Source: Zingiber officinale (Eukaryota; Streptophyta; Magnoliopsida; Zingiberales; Zingiberaceae). Taken from it: 64,000 bases of DNA. Shown here in pieces: positions 20,164 to 30,887 of this stretch. The stretch is taken from assembly GCF_018446385.1 (NCBI RefSeq), contig NC_056000.1, positions 51,368,722 to 51,432,721 of the forward strand, given 5' to 3'. Numbering within the stretch: position 1 is the first letter of the stretch; each line of letters begins with the position of its first letter. The notes beneath the pieces are model-generated. The model was not told the DNA's origin, ran no database searches, and saw nothing but the letters and a program-made list of their open reading frames with translations. The translations under genes and the position numbers were made by a program.

Positions 20164-20796
20164 ATGGCTCTCCATGCTAAAACTACCACACCTAGGTTTA
20201 GGAAGGTAGATAAGAATTTAGGCAATAACACTAAGGACCATAGTTATAAGCCTAAAAATAAAAATGCTCATGAACTTAGTGATAAATCAAAAACTAAGGA
20301 CTTATGGAAAGAAAATCAAGTCTTGAGGTCAAGACTTGATAAAATGGAAAAGACCCTAAAAAAGATGGAAAATATCCTAATAGGGCAAGATGAGCAAAAT
20401 CTAGGTTTAGGACAACAAGGGTCATCCAAAGGCCATAGAGGTTTGAGATACAAACCTAAAATCAAAAAGGATGTACCTACTTACCATAGAGTTCCATATA
20501 GTTATGGAACAAACCCTAGGCCTAGCGGGCAAGCAAAAAATACTAGGGAGGTTATCCCTATGAGTATTTTTACAACAAATGTGACTAAGACTTCTAAGAA
20601 GTCTAAGAAAGCCACAAAGAAGGTCACAAGGGAAGCAATCCCTAGGGTTGACCTAGAAAAAGTGACCAAGGCTTCTAAGAAGCAAAACAAGGTCACTAGG
20701 AAGGTATCTAGGGAGGTTATCCCTAGTGAGTACCTAGAGCATCCAAGGAACACCAATAGGTTTTGGGTTCCTAGGAGCATCTTCTCTACCCCATAG
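20164..20796 (+). CDS. Gag C-terminal / spacer frame, possibly detached
   Basis: A 210-residue Lys-rich frame with a short heptad-like stretch (LRSRLDKMEKTLKKMENIL). It ends with VPRSIFSTP, a phrase I associate with the region between gag and protease in this retrotransposon group. It is in a different register from the gag frame ending at 20,057 and lies about 107 bp after it, so it is probably the continuation of gag after a frameshift. Its Met may not be a true start. No protease or integrase follows; the next 2.3 kb is non-coding. Confidence 0.5.
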   Translation: MALHAKTTTPRFRKVDKNLGNNTKDHSYKPKNKNAHELSDKSKTKDLWKENQVLRSRLDKMEKTLKKMENILIGQDEQNLGLGQQGSSKGHRGLRYKPKIKKDVPTYHRVPYSYGTNPRPSGQAKNTREVIPMSIFTTNVTKTSKKSKKATKKVTREAIPRVDLEKVTKASKKQNKVTRKVSREVIPSEYLEHPRNTNRFWVPRSIFSTP

Positions 20797-23090
20797 ATGG
20801 GCTAGAGAGTATCAACTCTAAGTGAAAGGGTAGTTAACCTAATCATGTTGAAGTTGACACTCAAGGAGCATTTTCAAGGTTATTATTAACCTTTGAAAAT
20901 GAAATAGATATATCATTTACTCCTTGGAAGAGTGAAATGTGCCAAATTTTGGAAATAGTGATTTTAATCTTAATTGGCACAATTTAGGAAAATCATAAGA
21001 ACTACCAAGTTGGGAGTTTGATATGTTCTTAAGAGATTAAAGACAATCCAGACCTTAATTTAAAGTGCTACTCTTGTGGAAAAATGAAATATGCCAACAC
21101 TTGAGGAATATGATTAATTTCAATTGGCATAAATTAATCAAGAGAATTAGAAATGCCAATTTTAGACTTTGGCATTGTCTTGAAGCACTTTGGGCAATCT
21201 AGGTTAGACTTTTAACTTAGCTAAGGTTTAAGGACACTTAGATAGGTAATCTAGGTATTTTATTTATGCTAAACCTTGCCATGATTGTTTGCTCACTATA
21301 TGTCATGACATCATATTTAGTTTTATATTTTGCATTCATGACTTACTATGAAAAATACAAAAATACCATGTCATGTCATACATACATCATGTAGTTATAG
21401 GAATCTTTCTTTTGAAAGCTATTTCATTTTGATGTATGCCATAACATTATTATGCATTATGTTCATTTCCTTAAAATTAAGGACAAATGACATTAATCAA
21501 CAAGTCAACAAGTGACATCCTAGGTGGATATTCAATATTCATAAAATGCCTAGATATGCATGATCCCTAGATTAGGGCAAAATCAAATTTTACATCTCAC
21601 AAAGACCTATAAGATGACTTGTATGTGTTTTAGTGCACATTAGATACAAGTGAGATGTAAAGATGATGAACAAAACTCAAGATGTTGATTTAGTGCATTC
21701 TTTTGAGTTTTAAATTCATCAAAACACATAGTTATGTGTTTTCCCATCATTGGGAAAGCTAATGTACAAGTCATGTGCATTAAGCCCAAGAAACATGGTG
21801 GGATATTGGTTTTGAAAATGTTTTTAAAATGATTTTGGAAAACCTTGGTGAAGGCTATCTTTTGATGGTAATCACCATTGAATAGTTAAACACAAACTTG
21901 AAGAAAACACTAAAGTTTTTGCAAGTTCTCAAGTTTGTGTCAATCTTTGAAAATATGATGTATTTTCATAGAAAACTATTTTTTCATGATAAATTATACC
22001 CTAAATAATGTCTACACAAATTTTTACGATTTTTAAAATTTTGTAGAATTTTCTAGGGGTTTCTGAAATTGGCTGAAATTGAATTTCAGCAATTTCAGGT
22101 CTTCCATCGATCAGTGGATCGATTGGAGTGCCTCAATCGATCAGCCGATCGATTGAGAAGGCATTTCTCGCGAGCAGAAGCTCGCTGGATCGATCATCCG
22201 ATCGATCCAAGAAGACTGAATCGATCAGTGGATCGATTCAGCAGGGTTCAATCGATTGGAACCCAACTCCAATCGATCGAAGATGCTGATTTTGGCTGGG
22301 AAAGCTTATTTTCAGCATATTGAACCTATTTTAGTCTAGGTAACCATTCCTAACCCCTCAAAATACATGTGTATACATAAAAAGGGTGTTTTCGTGTTGA
22401 AAACAAGAATGGATTGGTTAAGGAAGACTAAATTGAAGTTTAGGTTGAGGTTTGTTTCAATCTTAAATTTTTGAACCTAAAACTTCTAAATTTGGGTTTC
22501 CTAAAGGTTTAGGGATTCCAAGTCATTGTTGGTGCAATGACAGAAGTTACCACCATATCTTTAGGGGGAGGGACTCTTTAAAGACATGAAAACTATTTTT
22601 TTTCATGAACCTTGGAAGGTGGTTAACCTTCTTTTCAGAAAATGCTCAAGGTTGAGCGTTTGAACTTTAATGGGGAGTGGATATCCTCATTGTTCAAGTG
22701 GTTTAAGTTAGAAATGCTCTAGGATGGGCATTTGACTACATTAATGGGAGAATATAGGGTTAAGGATAATGAAGGGTATGAGACTTTCATTGTCGTGTCG
22801 ATCACAACGAGTGAAGTTGTGAACAACGATAAGCAACTCTTCAGGGGGAGAGTCTCAAAGGGGAGAGTTTTCAACAAGTGAATTTGTTGATGTGTGCCCA
22901 AGGATGGGGCATGTTGTTGATGTGTGCCAATAGGGGGAGAATGAAGGGTTTAAGTTAGGACTTCATTACCTAGAGGGAGTTTGCGCTCTTAGGAGGAGAA
23001 TGAAGGGTTTAACTTATGCCTTCATTACCTAGTGGCATGAAGGAGATTTAGGCTATGGGACTAGTCTAACTTACATGTGGTATTGTCAAA
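20797..23090 (+). other. Non-coding interior of the Sirevirus-like element
   Basis: No pol domain is present on either strand. The interval contains a GATCGAT palindrome block (22,106-22,285) and several short lines with GGGGGAGA, resembling decayed copies of the polypurine tract (about 22,563, 22,847, 22,930 and 23,100). Sireviruses often have a long region with multiple such tracts before the 3' LTR. Confidence 0.6.
22106..22285 (+). repeat. Internal GATCGAT palindrome block
   Basis: Palindromes with 11-base arms include CTCAATCGATC/GATCGATTGAG and CTGAATCGATC/GATCGATTCAG, plus TGGATCGATC/GATCGATCCA. Core and 4-nt centres match the LTR array, but this copy lies inside the transcribed interior. 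Confidence 0.85.
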
Positions 23091-23108
23091 CATCAAAAAG
23101 GGGGAGAT
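23091..23108 (+). other. Polypurine tract
   Basis: CATCAAAAAGGGGGAGATTG directly precedes the 3' LTR start. It is the expected primer for plus-strand synthesis. The same tract occurs in inverse orientation at 47,404-47,420. Confidence 0.85.
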
Positions 23109-24900
23109 TGTTGGTGCAATATCCCTCAGGTCAAGGTTGACCTGGTTGACCAAGCTTGAGTCTTGGTTTGGGTTTCAATGTTTGACAATACAAGACTTCG
23201 ATGATATGGACAAGTGCAGGTGCAGTTGTACATTTGGGAAGATTGTTGGAGCAATTCCCCTCTGATCAGGATCTGATTAGGTTGATTGAAGAAGAGTCAA
23301 GTAGGTCAAGGTTGACTGGATACTTTACTGTGAAAGTCCTGGTGAGTGAAGCCAGGCAGAATGAAAACCCTGGTGAGTGAAGCCAGGTGAAAGTCCTAGT
23401 GAGTGAAGCTAGGTGAAAGACCTGGTGAGTGAAGCCAGGTGAAAGTCCTAGTGAGTGAAGCTAGGTGAAAGTCCTGGTGAGTGAAGCCAGGCAGAAGAGA
23501 AACCCTAGTGAGTGAAGCCAGGTGAAAGACCTAGTGAATGAAGCTAGGCAGTGAGAAAATCCTAGTGAGTGAAGCTAGGTGAAAGTCCTAGTGAGTGAAG
23601 CTAGGCAGAATGGAAGTCCTAGTGAGTGAAGCCAGGCATGGGGGAAATCCAGATCGGTCGAGGTTGACCAGACATCTGGTGAAAGTCCAAGTAGGTCAAA
23701 GGATTGACTGGATACTTGGCACGGAGAAATCCAGATGGGTCAAGGTTGACCAGACATCTGGTGAAAGTCCAAGTAGGTCAAAATATTGACTGGATACTTG
23801 GCACGGAGAAATTCAGATGGATCAAGGTTGACCAGACATCTGGTGAAAGTCCAAGTAGGTCAAGGGAGTGACCGGATACTTGGCATGATGAAGAAAAGTC
23901 CAAGTGGGTCAAAGGGATTGACCGGACACTTGGTGAGGGAGTCCTAGCAGGTCAAGGGTGACCGGATGCTAGGCATGATGAACCAACAGGTCATGGATTG
24001 ACCGGATGTTGGTTTGGGGGCTTTGAGACTTGGTTTTGGGCAAAAACCAGAAGCTGGATCGATCAGCAGATCGATTGGCTGGAGCCCAATCGATCGGCCG
24101 ATCGATTGGGATGTCCCCGCGAGAAGCCTTTGTCCCAATCGATCAGTGGATCAATTGGGAGGAAGTCGCGAGCGCACAGAAGCCTACTGGATCGATCAGT
24201 GGATTGTTCCAGAGGTCCCAATCGATCAGTGGATCGATTGGGAAGGTGCGTTTTGTCGTGATAAGCCCTGGATCGATCAGCCGATCGATCCAGGCAAATT
24301 CCCAGAGCACAGAGGTGCTCTGGATCGATCCACTGATCGATCCAAAGCTTCCCCTATCGATTGGGATCAATCCAATCGATCGGGATCCGACCGTTGGCGC
24401 AGATAAAGGTCGTTGGCGTGCGTCTTCTTCGGTAGAACTTGACAGTGCTTACACGATTCATCTCCGATCTTCACCAGCGACTCCACAGCTCTCTCTCAAG
24501 TTCAGATCGCCAGTTCTTGAAGATTCTTGGAGGTTCTTCCAAGTCAAGAGGCGGATCAAAAGCAAGAAGAGAAGTTAGAGTTAGGGTTTATTGTAAGCTT
24601 TTGCTTGTATTTCATATCCTTTCCTTTCTTCTTGTATTGAGAGTTTGTAAAGGCTTCTCCGCCTTCGGTAGTTACCGTAGAGGAGTGTGTTTCATAGTGG
24701 AGGGTGCGTGAGTGTGTGGATCCTTGGATTAGTCACCTCTTGCGAGGTGGATACCAAGTAAAATTCATTTGTTAGTGTTGTATTTTGTTTCTTGTACATT
24801 CCGCTGCACATCTTTGAAGAAACAAGCAACGCCAACCACGAAGCACGCGACGAGCTATTAACCCCCCCCCCCCCTCTCTAGTTACTTTTCGGTCCCAACA
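23109..24900 (+). repeat. 3' LTR of the Sirevirus-like element
   Basis: A 1,792-bp copy of the 5' LTR, ending CGGTCCCAACA just before the duplicated GTTAA. It carries the same 26-bp units, W-box cassettes and GATCGAT array, with about 30 bp of extra palindrome near 24,200-24,232. Confidence 0.92.
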
Positions 24901-24905
24901 GTTAA

Positions 24906-25908
24906 TATAATAATAATAAAATATTTAAATAAAAATGAAGAATTATAAAAAAAATATTTTAAATTTTTTTTAATTTTGTTGATTAGGTTATTTGGATTGG
25001 TTGAGTTATTCAGATTTAAATTTAGAATTTTTAAATTTTATTTAAATTCGGATCATATTTAGATTGATTTTTTTTAATATCCTTATTTCAACCCTACCAA
25101 TCAACTGTCTACCTCATGGTGAGGCTCATTACATTTTGGATAATTCTTGGTCTTTCTCCTAGCAACTTTGTCTTCAATTGACTATATCTCTACTGCAATT
25201 TAATTCACTTGATAAACTCATAACTTCTTATTAATGACTAAGCTCCACTTGATTTTAATCATCCAATTGACTCGAATCTTTCTGTCACAATTTTTTTTTT
25301 TTTGAAGAATAAATCTTAAGTCAACTCACAAATATTAATTATGGTTAACTCAACCAATTCCAATCCCTCCCAGCTTGACCTGCCTTTGTGTCTTGGTCTT
25401 GAGCCATAAAACCAATATATTTTTGGTCATGCACATTAATCTTATGCATATCAAATTAAGCGCTACTTCCTCTCCAACTAATTCCTCAAGAGTTTTTTTT
25501 TTTTTTTTTTTTAATTTATCCGTTGATAGAAAATTCTTTAGAATTAGTCAATATGAAGGACTGAATACTTAATACTGACTTGAAAAATAAAATAAAAATC
25601 ATGAGTTCTCTCTTTTTGAACTTCTAGTAGCCCATGTTATGACTGTAATAGAATTGTTAACCTCATTTTTTTATGTAATATTGTCAATGTATAACTCTCA
25701 GTTTACTTTATTATTTTTAATGCACCTATATGTTCATCTTGTGATTATTTTCATGAGGTGGTTGTATTGGAATTGCTAACATCTTTTAATACATAATATT
25801 TGTATAATTTTTAGTTTACTGTATTACTTTATATTTTTCAGAAAGTGAGCTTTATTATATACTATTTGCTTAATGGCACTTACCCTTGTTTTAGGAAGAT
25901 CTACACCT
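24906..25908. other. AT-rich stretch, no gene
   Basis: The first 200 bases may be the right half of the old element broken by the Sirevirus insertion. The rest is AT-rich with a long T run (25,494-25,513) and no supported gene. Confidence 0.4.
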
Positions 25909-26985
25909 ATGACTGCTCGTGGGAGCGGAAAGAATAAGCAATATTAGGAGGATGAGATTGATGCCTTGGTTGATGTTCTACAAAAACTAACTTCTAATCC
26001 TTTGTGGAAAGTTAACGGGCCGAGGGATTCAAAAATAATTACATGTTTCAAGTGCACAAATGTTGGTGAGTAGGATTCCCAATTTCGATAAGGAAGGTGA
26101 TCCCCACATTGACTCTAAGATTGAATGGATAAGGAAAAAAGTATAATCTCATTTTAGAAATACGTACGCAAAGTGATTGCCAATGGGATGATGTTCAGCA
26201 TAAGATCTTCTATAAGAAACAATGGTTTGATGAATAGTACTTGATAAGTTAAATAATTATCCACTATTGCACTTTTAGTTAAATAGTTATTTCTTGCTAA
26301 GTTTTAACACACTTTTGTTTTCAATTGTTTTTTTTTCTTTCTAGTGCATCTTTTGTATAGAATTACAAGAATACAGTTGGGTTGTTGAATTTTAGATTTT
26401 CTTATTTGCACAAGCTAGACATGGTTTGGGGTAGGGATAGAGCAACAGGAGTCCACGCTGAGGATTTTGTTGAAGCCAGTGTTAATGTCAATTGTCCAAA
26501 AAATATGACCGTGTGTTCTTCCTTAGATAATGAAGATGAACTTGTCATAGTCTCTAATGCACAAGAATCCCCAAGTAATTCATCAACCACTCAAGTAACA
26601 AACAAGTGCAAATAGTTGTCACCAAAGAGAAAAACTTTTTACAAAAGTATGCAAGAAGCCCATAACACTTCAACAAACTATTGATGCAAGGTTAGACAAC
26701 TTTACTACTAAGTTTGAGTTCATATGTGATTACATGACATCACAATATGTTATTGTTACAAATACTTTGGTTGCGGAGTCTAAATCTAATAAATCCCTCT
26801 CTAATGAGAAGATGGAAGAAGTAATTGATGAACTTCTAAATGTTGGCATATCTCTGATGAATGTTGGCAAAGTTGCTGAAATATGCTATAATGATCTTGT
26901 CAAAGGTCAAGTTATATTTGCTTTGCTAAGTCATTTGAGAAGGTCGTTTGTGCAGAGTTTCCTTTATCCATCATCTACCCTCTAA
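25909..26985 (+). pseudogene. Myb/SANT-like (transposase-associated) pseudogene
   Basis: The sequence from ATG at 25,909 reads as a Myb/SANT-like protein of the kind related to PIF/Harbinger accessory proteins: EDEIDALVDVLQKL near 25,950, WKVNG, and then DMVWGRDRATGVHAEDF in the open frame at 26,382-26,615. A further piece is at 26,734-26,985 (SNEKMEEVIDELLNVGISLM). In-frame stops (for example after KNKQY and after CTNVGE) and frame changes split the domain. A real gene would bind DNA in the nucleus; this copy looks dead. Introns could explain part of the breakage but not the early stop. Confidence 0.6.
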
Positions 26986-28113
26986 ATCTTGTCAACACAT
27001 ATCATTTTGGTTTATAAAGCTTTTGTAAAATGAACTGAAGAATTGATATTGAACAACTAGGTTATTTTACAATGTTAGAATATTTTGAGATTGTTATTTT
27101 GTATTTATATGCTATAAACAAAGCATGCAATATTAACCTAGTTAGTATACATCAGTTCTTAATATTTTGTAATAGTTTGTTTAGTTGGCATAACCAACAA
27201 TTGGGAATAATCAAAAATTGTATTTTGGATCATTTTTCTAATAGACATTATTTGTTGTAATGAAGGCAATGCTCTTATATAAAGTGTTATAAGAACGCAT
27301 AAATAATATCAAATAAAGTAAATGAAAATAGAAAAATAAAAAGAACATCTCTTATGTCGGGATTATTTAAATATTCAAATTTTAATGGCAAAGTCTAAAT
27401 CCTCACCTTTAAAATGACAAATATATATAATGTAGAAATTTTTTTAAAAAAATTATTAGTTCCTTCCTATTCCCAAATAGGATATAACCAAGCAACATCT
27501 TTTATAAAAATACTCATTCCTCTTACTAAATCACGTAGCCCCATTCCTATTAACACTTATCAAGATAATATAAATTAAGTTCAACTTAAATCTTTTATCA
27601 ACTATATCAAAATTATCCATATATATTTAAATTTAATATTTCCTCAGAGTACGTATGATTATATTGCACCAAAGATAGATCTCCTTAGCTATGAAGTCCA
27701 CCACATTAATCATAATAATTTTAGGAGGGATAAAATAAAACTATAATAGAAGTTAGATTTTAAAAAGTTTAGATATAATTTTAAAAAAATTAATATTGTA
27801 ATTTAAATAGAACCAAGAGAGACGTAGGCAGGAGGCACTAAAGAGGCAAAATTGATTTCTTAGTCACAAACAGTTGGCTCAGCTCCCGGTTTTGACCATC
27901 CCCATGAACCAAGTCAATCACCATCCACTGCCCACAGAAATCCATGCACGTTCCTTCTCGCAATCCTCTCCGGTCTTAGTCTATCTCCAATTAAACCTTC
28001 CCTTAATTTCTTTAATTCTTCAAATCCATATATCTATATATATATGAACAATCACCACCTTACCTACGTGCTTATTAGAACTTCCACAGCTTACAGAGAG
28101 AGATCAAGGATCA
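26986..28113. other. Intergenic and B12D promoter region
   Basis: AT-rich with no gene in the first kilobase. The last 100 bases carry a TATA-rich run (about 28,029-28,044) and are the probable B12D promoter and leader. Confidence 0.4.
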
Positions 28114-28587
28114 ATGGCTCGTTGGATAAAACCAGAGGTAAGATCTCTTCCTGCTGTTTGTCAATTGTCATAATGAAGCAAATCCATGGAGATAAAATTA
28201 AAGAAGTTAGCTGATGTACTTTCGATAAGTTTATGTATAGGTTTACCCTCTCATGGCAGCAATGGGATTTGTGACCACTATGTGCGTCTTCCAGCTCACT
28301 CGAAACATCCTCATGAATCCTGATGTCAGGTAACAATTAATATGAACACACCTCTTAATCAACGTAACTCTGCCAGAACACTGTCATGAATATATATATA
28401 TATAATGAATTAAATCTGGTGGTTTTGCAGGATCAACAAGACGAACCGGTCCACGGCGGTGCTGGAGAATGCAGAAGAAGGGGAGAAGTACGCACGGCAT
28501 GGATTGCGTAAGTTCCTCAGCCAGCGCCGCCCAGAAGTCATGCCCGCTCTCAACAGCTACTTCTCCGGCAGCAGCGATGACAAGTGA
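28114..28587 (+). CDS. B12D: B12D / MLRQ-like mitochondrial protein
   Basis: A three-exon gene for an 89-residue protein: exons 28,114-28,137, 28,241-28,329 and 28,431-28,587, with GT-AG introns of 103 and 101 bp. Reading frame runs MARWIKPE, then VYPLMAAMGFVTTMCVFQL, a single membrane segment (about residues 9-28), then RNILMNPDVRINK, AVLENAEEGEKYARHGLRKF and a short C-terminus. This is the B12D family, related to the MLRQ subunit of respiratory complex I. Plant members are linked to mitochondria, seed development and germination. The exon junction after NPDV (phase 2) keeps the frame exactly, which supports the model. The single open frames in this area are too short to show the gene. Confidence 0.92.
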
Positions 28588-28798
28588 GGGAGAAATTAAG
28601 AGAGCAGCAATATGTTATTAGTAGTGATCCCGTGTCTACTGTATATCAATCAATTCGTGCATATAATTACTATTTTGTTAACTTATATTTTAGTTAATAA
28701 TACATTTAGCGCGACATTAAATAAACTGTCATGGCTAGTTTGCGTCATTTTAACCAATCGAAGTATTTTGGCTAAAATACATTGATGGCGGAGAAGTG
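28588..28798 (+). other. B12D 3' region
   Basis: Probable 3' untranslated sequence, AT-rich, ending at the 8-bp duplication of the hAT-like insertion. Confidence 0.4.
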
Positions 28799-28871
28799 AT
28801 CAAGGATAGGGATGGCAATAGGTTGGGTTCGAATAGGATTTTATATCCTTCGTCTTTATACCCATCGGGTA

Positions 28872-30200
28872 TAGCCAGAGCCGTCTCAACCATTCTTGAG
28901 GCCCTAGGCGAAAAAAGAATTTAATATTTTTTAAAATAAATATTAGAAACATTTAATTTTATTAGTTATAGCAAAAGGTGGAATTTGTCACCCTAACAGC
29001 CTAACACGACCAATCCTACGACTATCTGTGAGGAGGTAAATCGGAAAGCTGCAATTGGTCACTGTGGGGAGAGTATTTTTCTTGACTTTGTCGAGATTCG
29101 ACACTTTGCCCATTGTAACAATATCTACCCGTATAGCCAACTCACCCTTTTCCCGGGGGCGACATTTAATTTTGTTAGTAAAATTTAAAAGGGTAGTTTC
29201 ATATATTGTCAATGATTATTTATACATTAGTAGTAGTGACCAACTAGGCCACAAAAACTTTATCTTATGTCAAACTTCACTTTTTTATTATTAGTAAAAT
29301 TTAAAAAATAAAAAATATTTTATGTTATCTAATTTAGAAACAATAATAAATTATTGTAATACTATTAATATGCATTTTAATTATAATTTTTTAAAAAAAA
29401 TATCAATCATTTTTAACTTCGAGAAAGGAAAGTTTTGACACAACAATAAAATTATTGTATGACCTAGAAGAAATAGGTTCAAGTACTAAATATAGTCATT
29501 ATGTATAATAGACTCTTCCTCGGAATCCCTCGTTAACGGGAGTTTCGTAAACTAAACTGTCTTTTTATTTATTTTAACTTTGATAAACTATTAATAAAAT
29601 TTATTTATCTAAAAATATTTAGTTAGAAAATATTGATCATGAATTATTAAAAAAAAATGAAATAAAAATAAAATTTAAGAAAGAAATAATTCTACATTTT
29701 CAATATGTTTTTGACTATTAAAAGTGTGTATATGTATATAAATTAAGTGTAATCAATAAATATATCATTAAAAAATTTTAAATTACTAATTAAATTTTAA
29801 TAAAAAATAAAAATAAATTACTAACTAAATCTAATTTTAATAGTAAAAATTTAAAATATCAATTAAATCTAACATGAGTAAAAAAAATAAAAATGATCCA
29901 AATTTAATCTATAAAAAGTTTAAAATTTTTGACCAAATATAGTTTAGCTAGTAAAAAAATTACAATTACCGATAAAAATAAATCTCAACTAAATTTTATT
30001 TTAACCATAATTTTAAATATTTAATATCCCTACTCATATGTTTTTAAATTAATATTTATATTTAATTTACATAGATATATATATGTAAAATTTGTGGACC
30101 CTAATATAATAGGGGCCCTAGGCATAGACCTTAATGGCCTATGCCTTGAGCCGGGCCTAGGCATAGACCTTAATGGCCTATGCCTTGAGCCGGCCCTGTA
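28872..30200. mobile_element. Nested hAT-like element
   Basis: The left end reads CCAGAGCCGTCTCAACC and the right end is the inverse of CAGGGCCGGCTCAAGG, a hAT-like terminal pattern. The flanks GGGTATAG (left) and CGGTATAG (right) match at 7 of 8 bases. It sits inside the outer MITE. The interior is AT-rich with no transposase. Near the right end a 39-40-bp unit (GGCATAGACCTTAATGGCC ...) is repeated twice. Confidence 0.55.
29422..29567 (+). mobile_element. Au-type SINE
   Basis: The 3' part (ATAATAGACTCTTCCTCGGA, CGTTAACGGGAGTTTCGT, then a T-rich end) matches the layout of Au SINEs (ACAATAGACC ... GCGGGAGCTT). A box-B-like GGTTCAAGTAC lies upstream. Au SINEs are widespread in angiosperms. It lies within the nested hAT-like element. 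Confidence 0.6.
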
Positions 30201-30545
30201 CGGTATAGGATCTCCGATAGGTATACCCATCTTTTATAGTTATAATTTTTTTTTTCTATCCAGTTATTATCATTCAACAAAAATATATTAAAATTAACAA
30301 CCTATTAAAATATACATATATATATATATAATTAAAAAAATAGATTAAACATCTATATAGTCTCCTCCTAATATCAACAAAAATAATAAGTTAATTTTGA
30401 AAAAAGAAAATTTTCTTTAATATATGTGTATATATTATTTAGGATATTCAGATCGGGTATCATAGTCCTCCATATCCTCCTCCATTCGAGTCGGATATCG
30501 GATCTTCCATCGAATTCGGATGAAATTATCATCCCTAATCAAGGA

Positions 30546-30887
30546 CCATCTCAAATAAGCATCCATTCATCCCTATAAATAATATATATATGTTATGACC
30601 TTGCAATATTAATTTTGCCATTAAAATACATTGGCTATAATAATGATAAAAACAAACTTTTAAATTTTGTCATAGGTGCTACAATGTTATCTTTGTTTTG
30701 ACCAAAGACATTTTAATGGTCAAAAGCTGTTTTAACCAAATTATAAACTGTAATTGATCTTTACAGACCAGTTCCAAGTATATTAACACAATCACTGTTT
30801 AACAGGATAATGTTTAGTATTTTTTATTATCACATATTAACAATAAATAGTTGAATGATGAATGGACCAGAGTGATAACCCTGGGCT
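30546..30887 (-). other. Downstream flank of the RCC1 gene
   Basis: No gene seen. The part next to 30,888 should be the 3' untranslated region of the RCC1-repeat gene. Confidence 0.4.

Larger units (their letters stand above)
17108..24900 (+). mobile_element. Sirevirus-like copia element without pol
   Basis: A full LTR pair (17,108-18,865 and 23,109-24,900) is flanked by the 5-bp duplication GTTAA (17,103-17,107 and 24,901-24,905). A Met-tRNA primer site follows the first LTR, and a polypurine tract (CATCAAAAAGGGGGAGA) precedes the second. The 4.2-kb interior has gag with two zinc knuckles and a second gag-like frame, then about 2.3 kb with no coding sequence. Protease, integrase and RT are absent, so movement would need proteins from a relative. 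Gag type and the AAAAAGGGGGAG tract point to Sireviruses. Confidence 0.88.
28807..30537. mobile_element. hAT-type MITE (outer element)
   Basis: Ends are TAGGGATGGCAATAGG and the inverse of TAGGGATGATAATTTC. It is flanked by a perfect 8-bp duplication ATCAAGGA (28,799-28,806 and 30,538-30,545), which is diagnostic for hAT. Without the nested insert it would be about 400 bp and non-coding. Confidence 0.75.
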
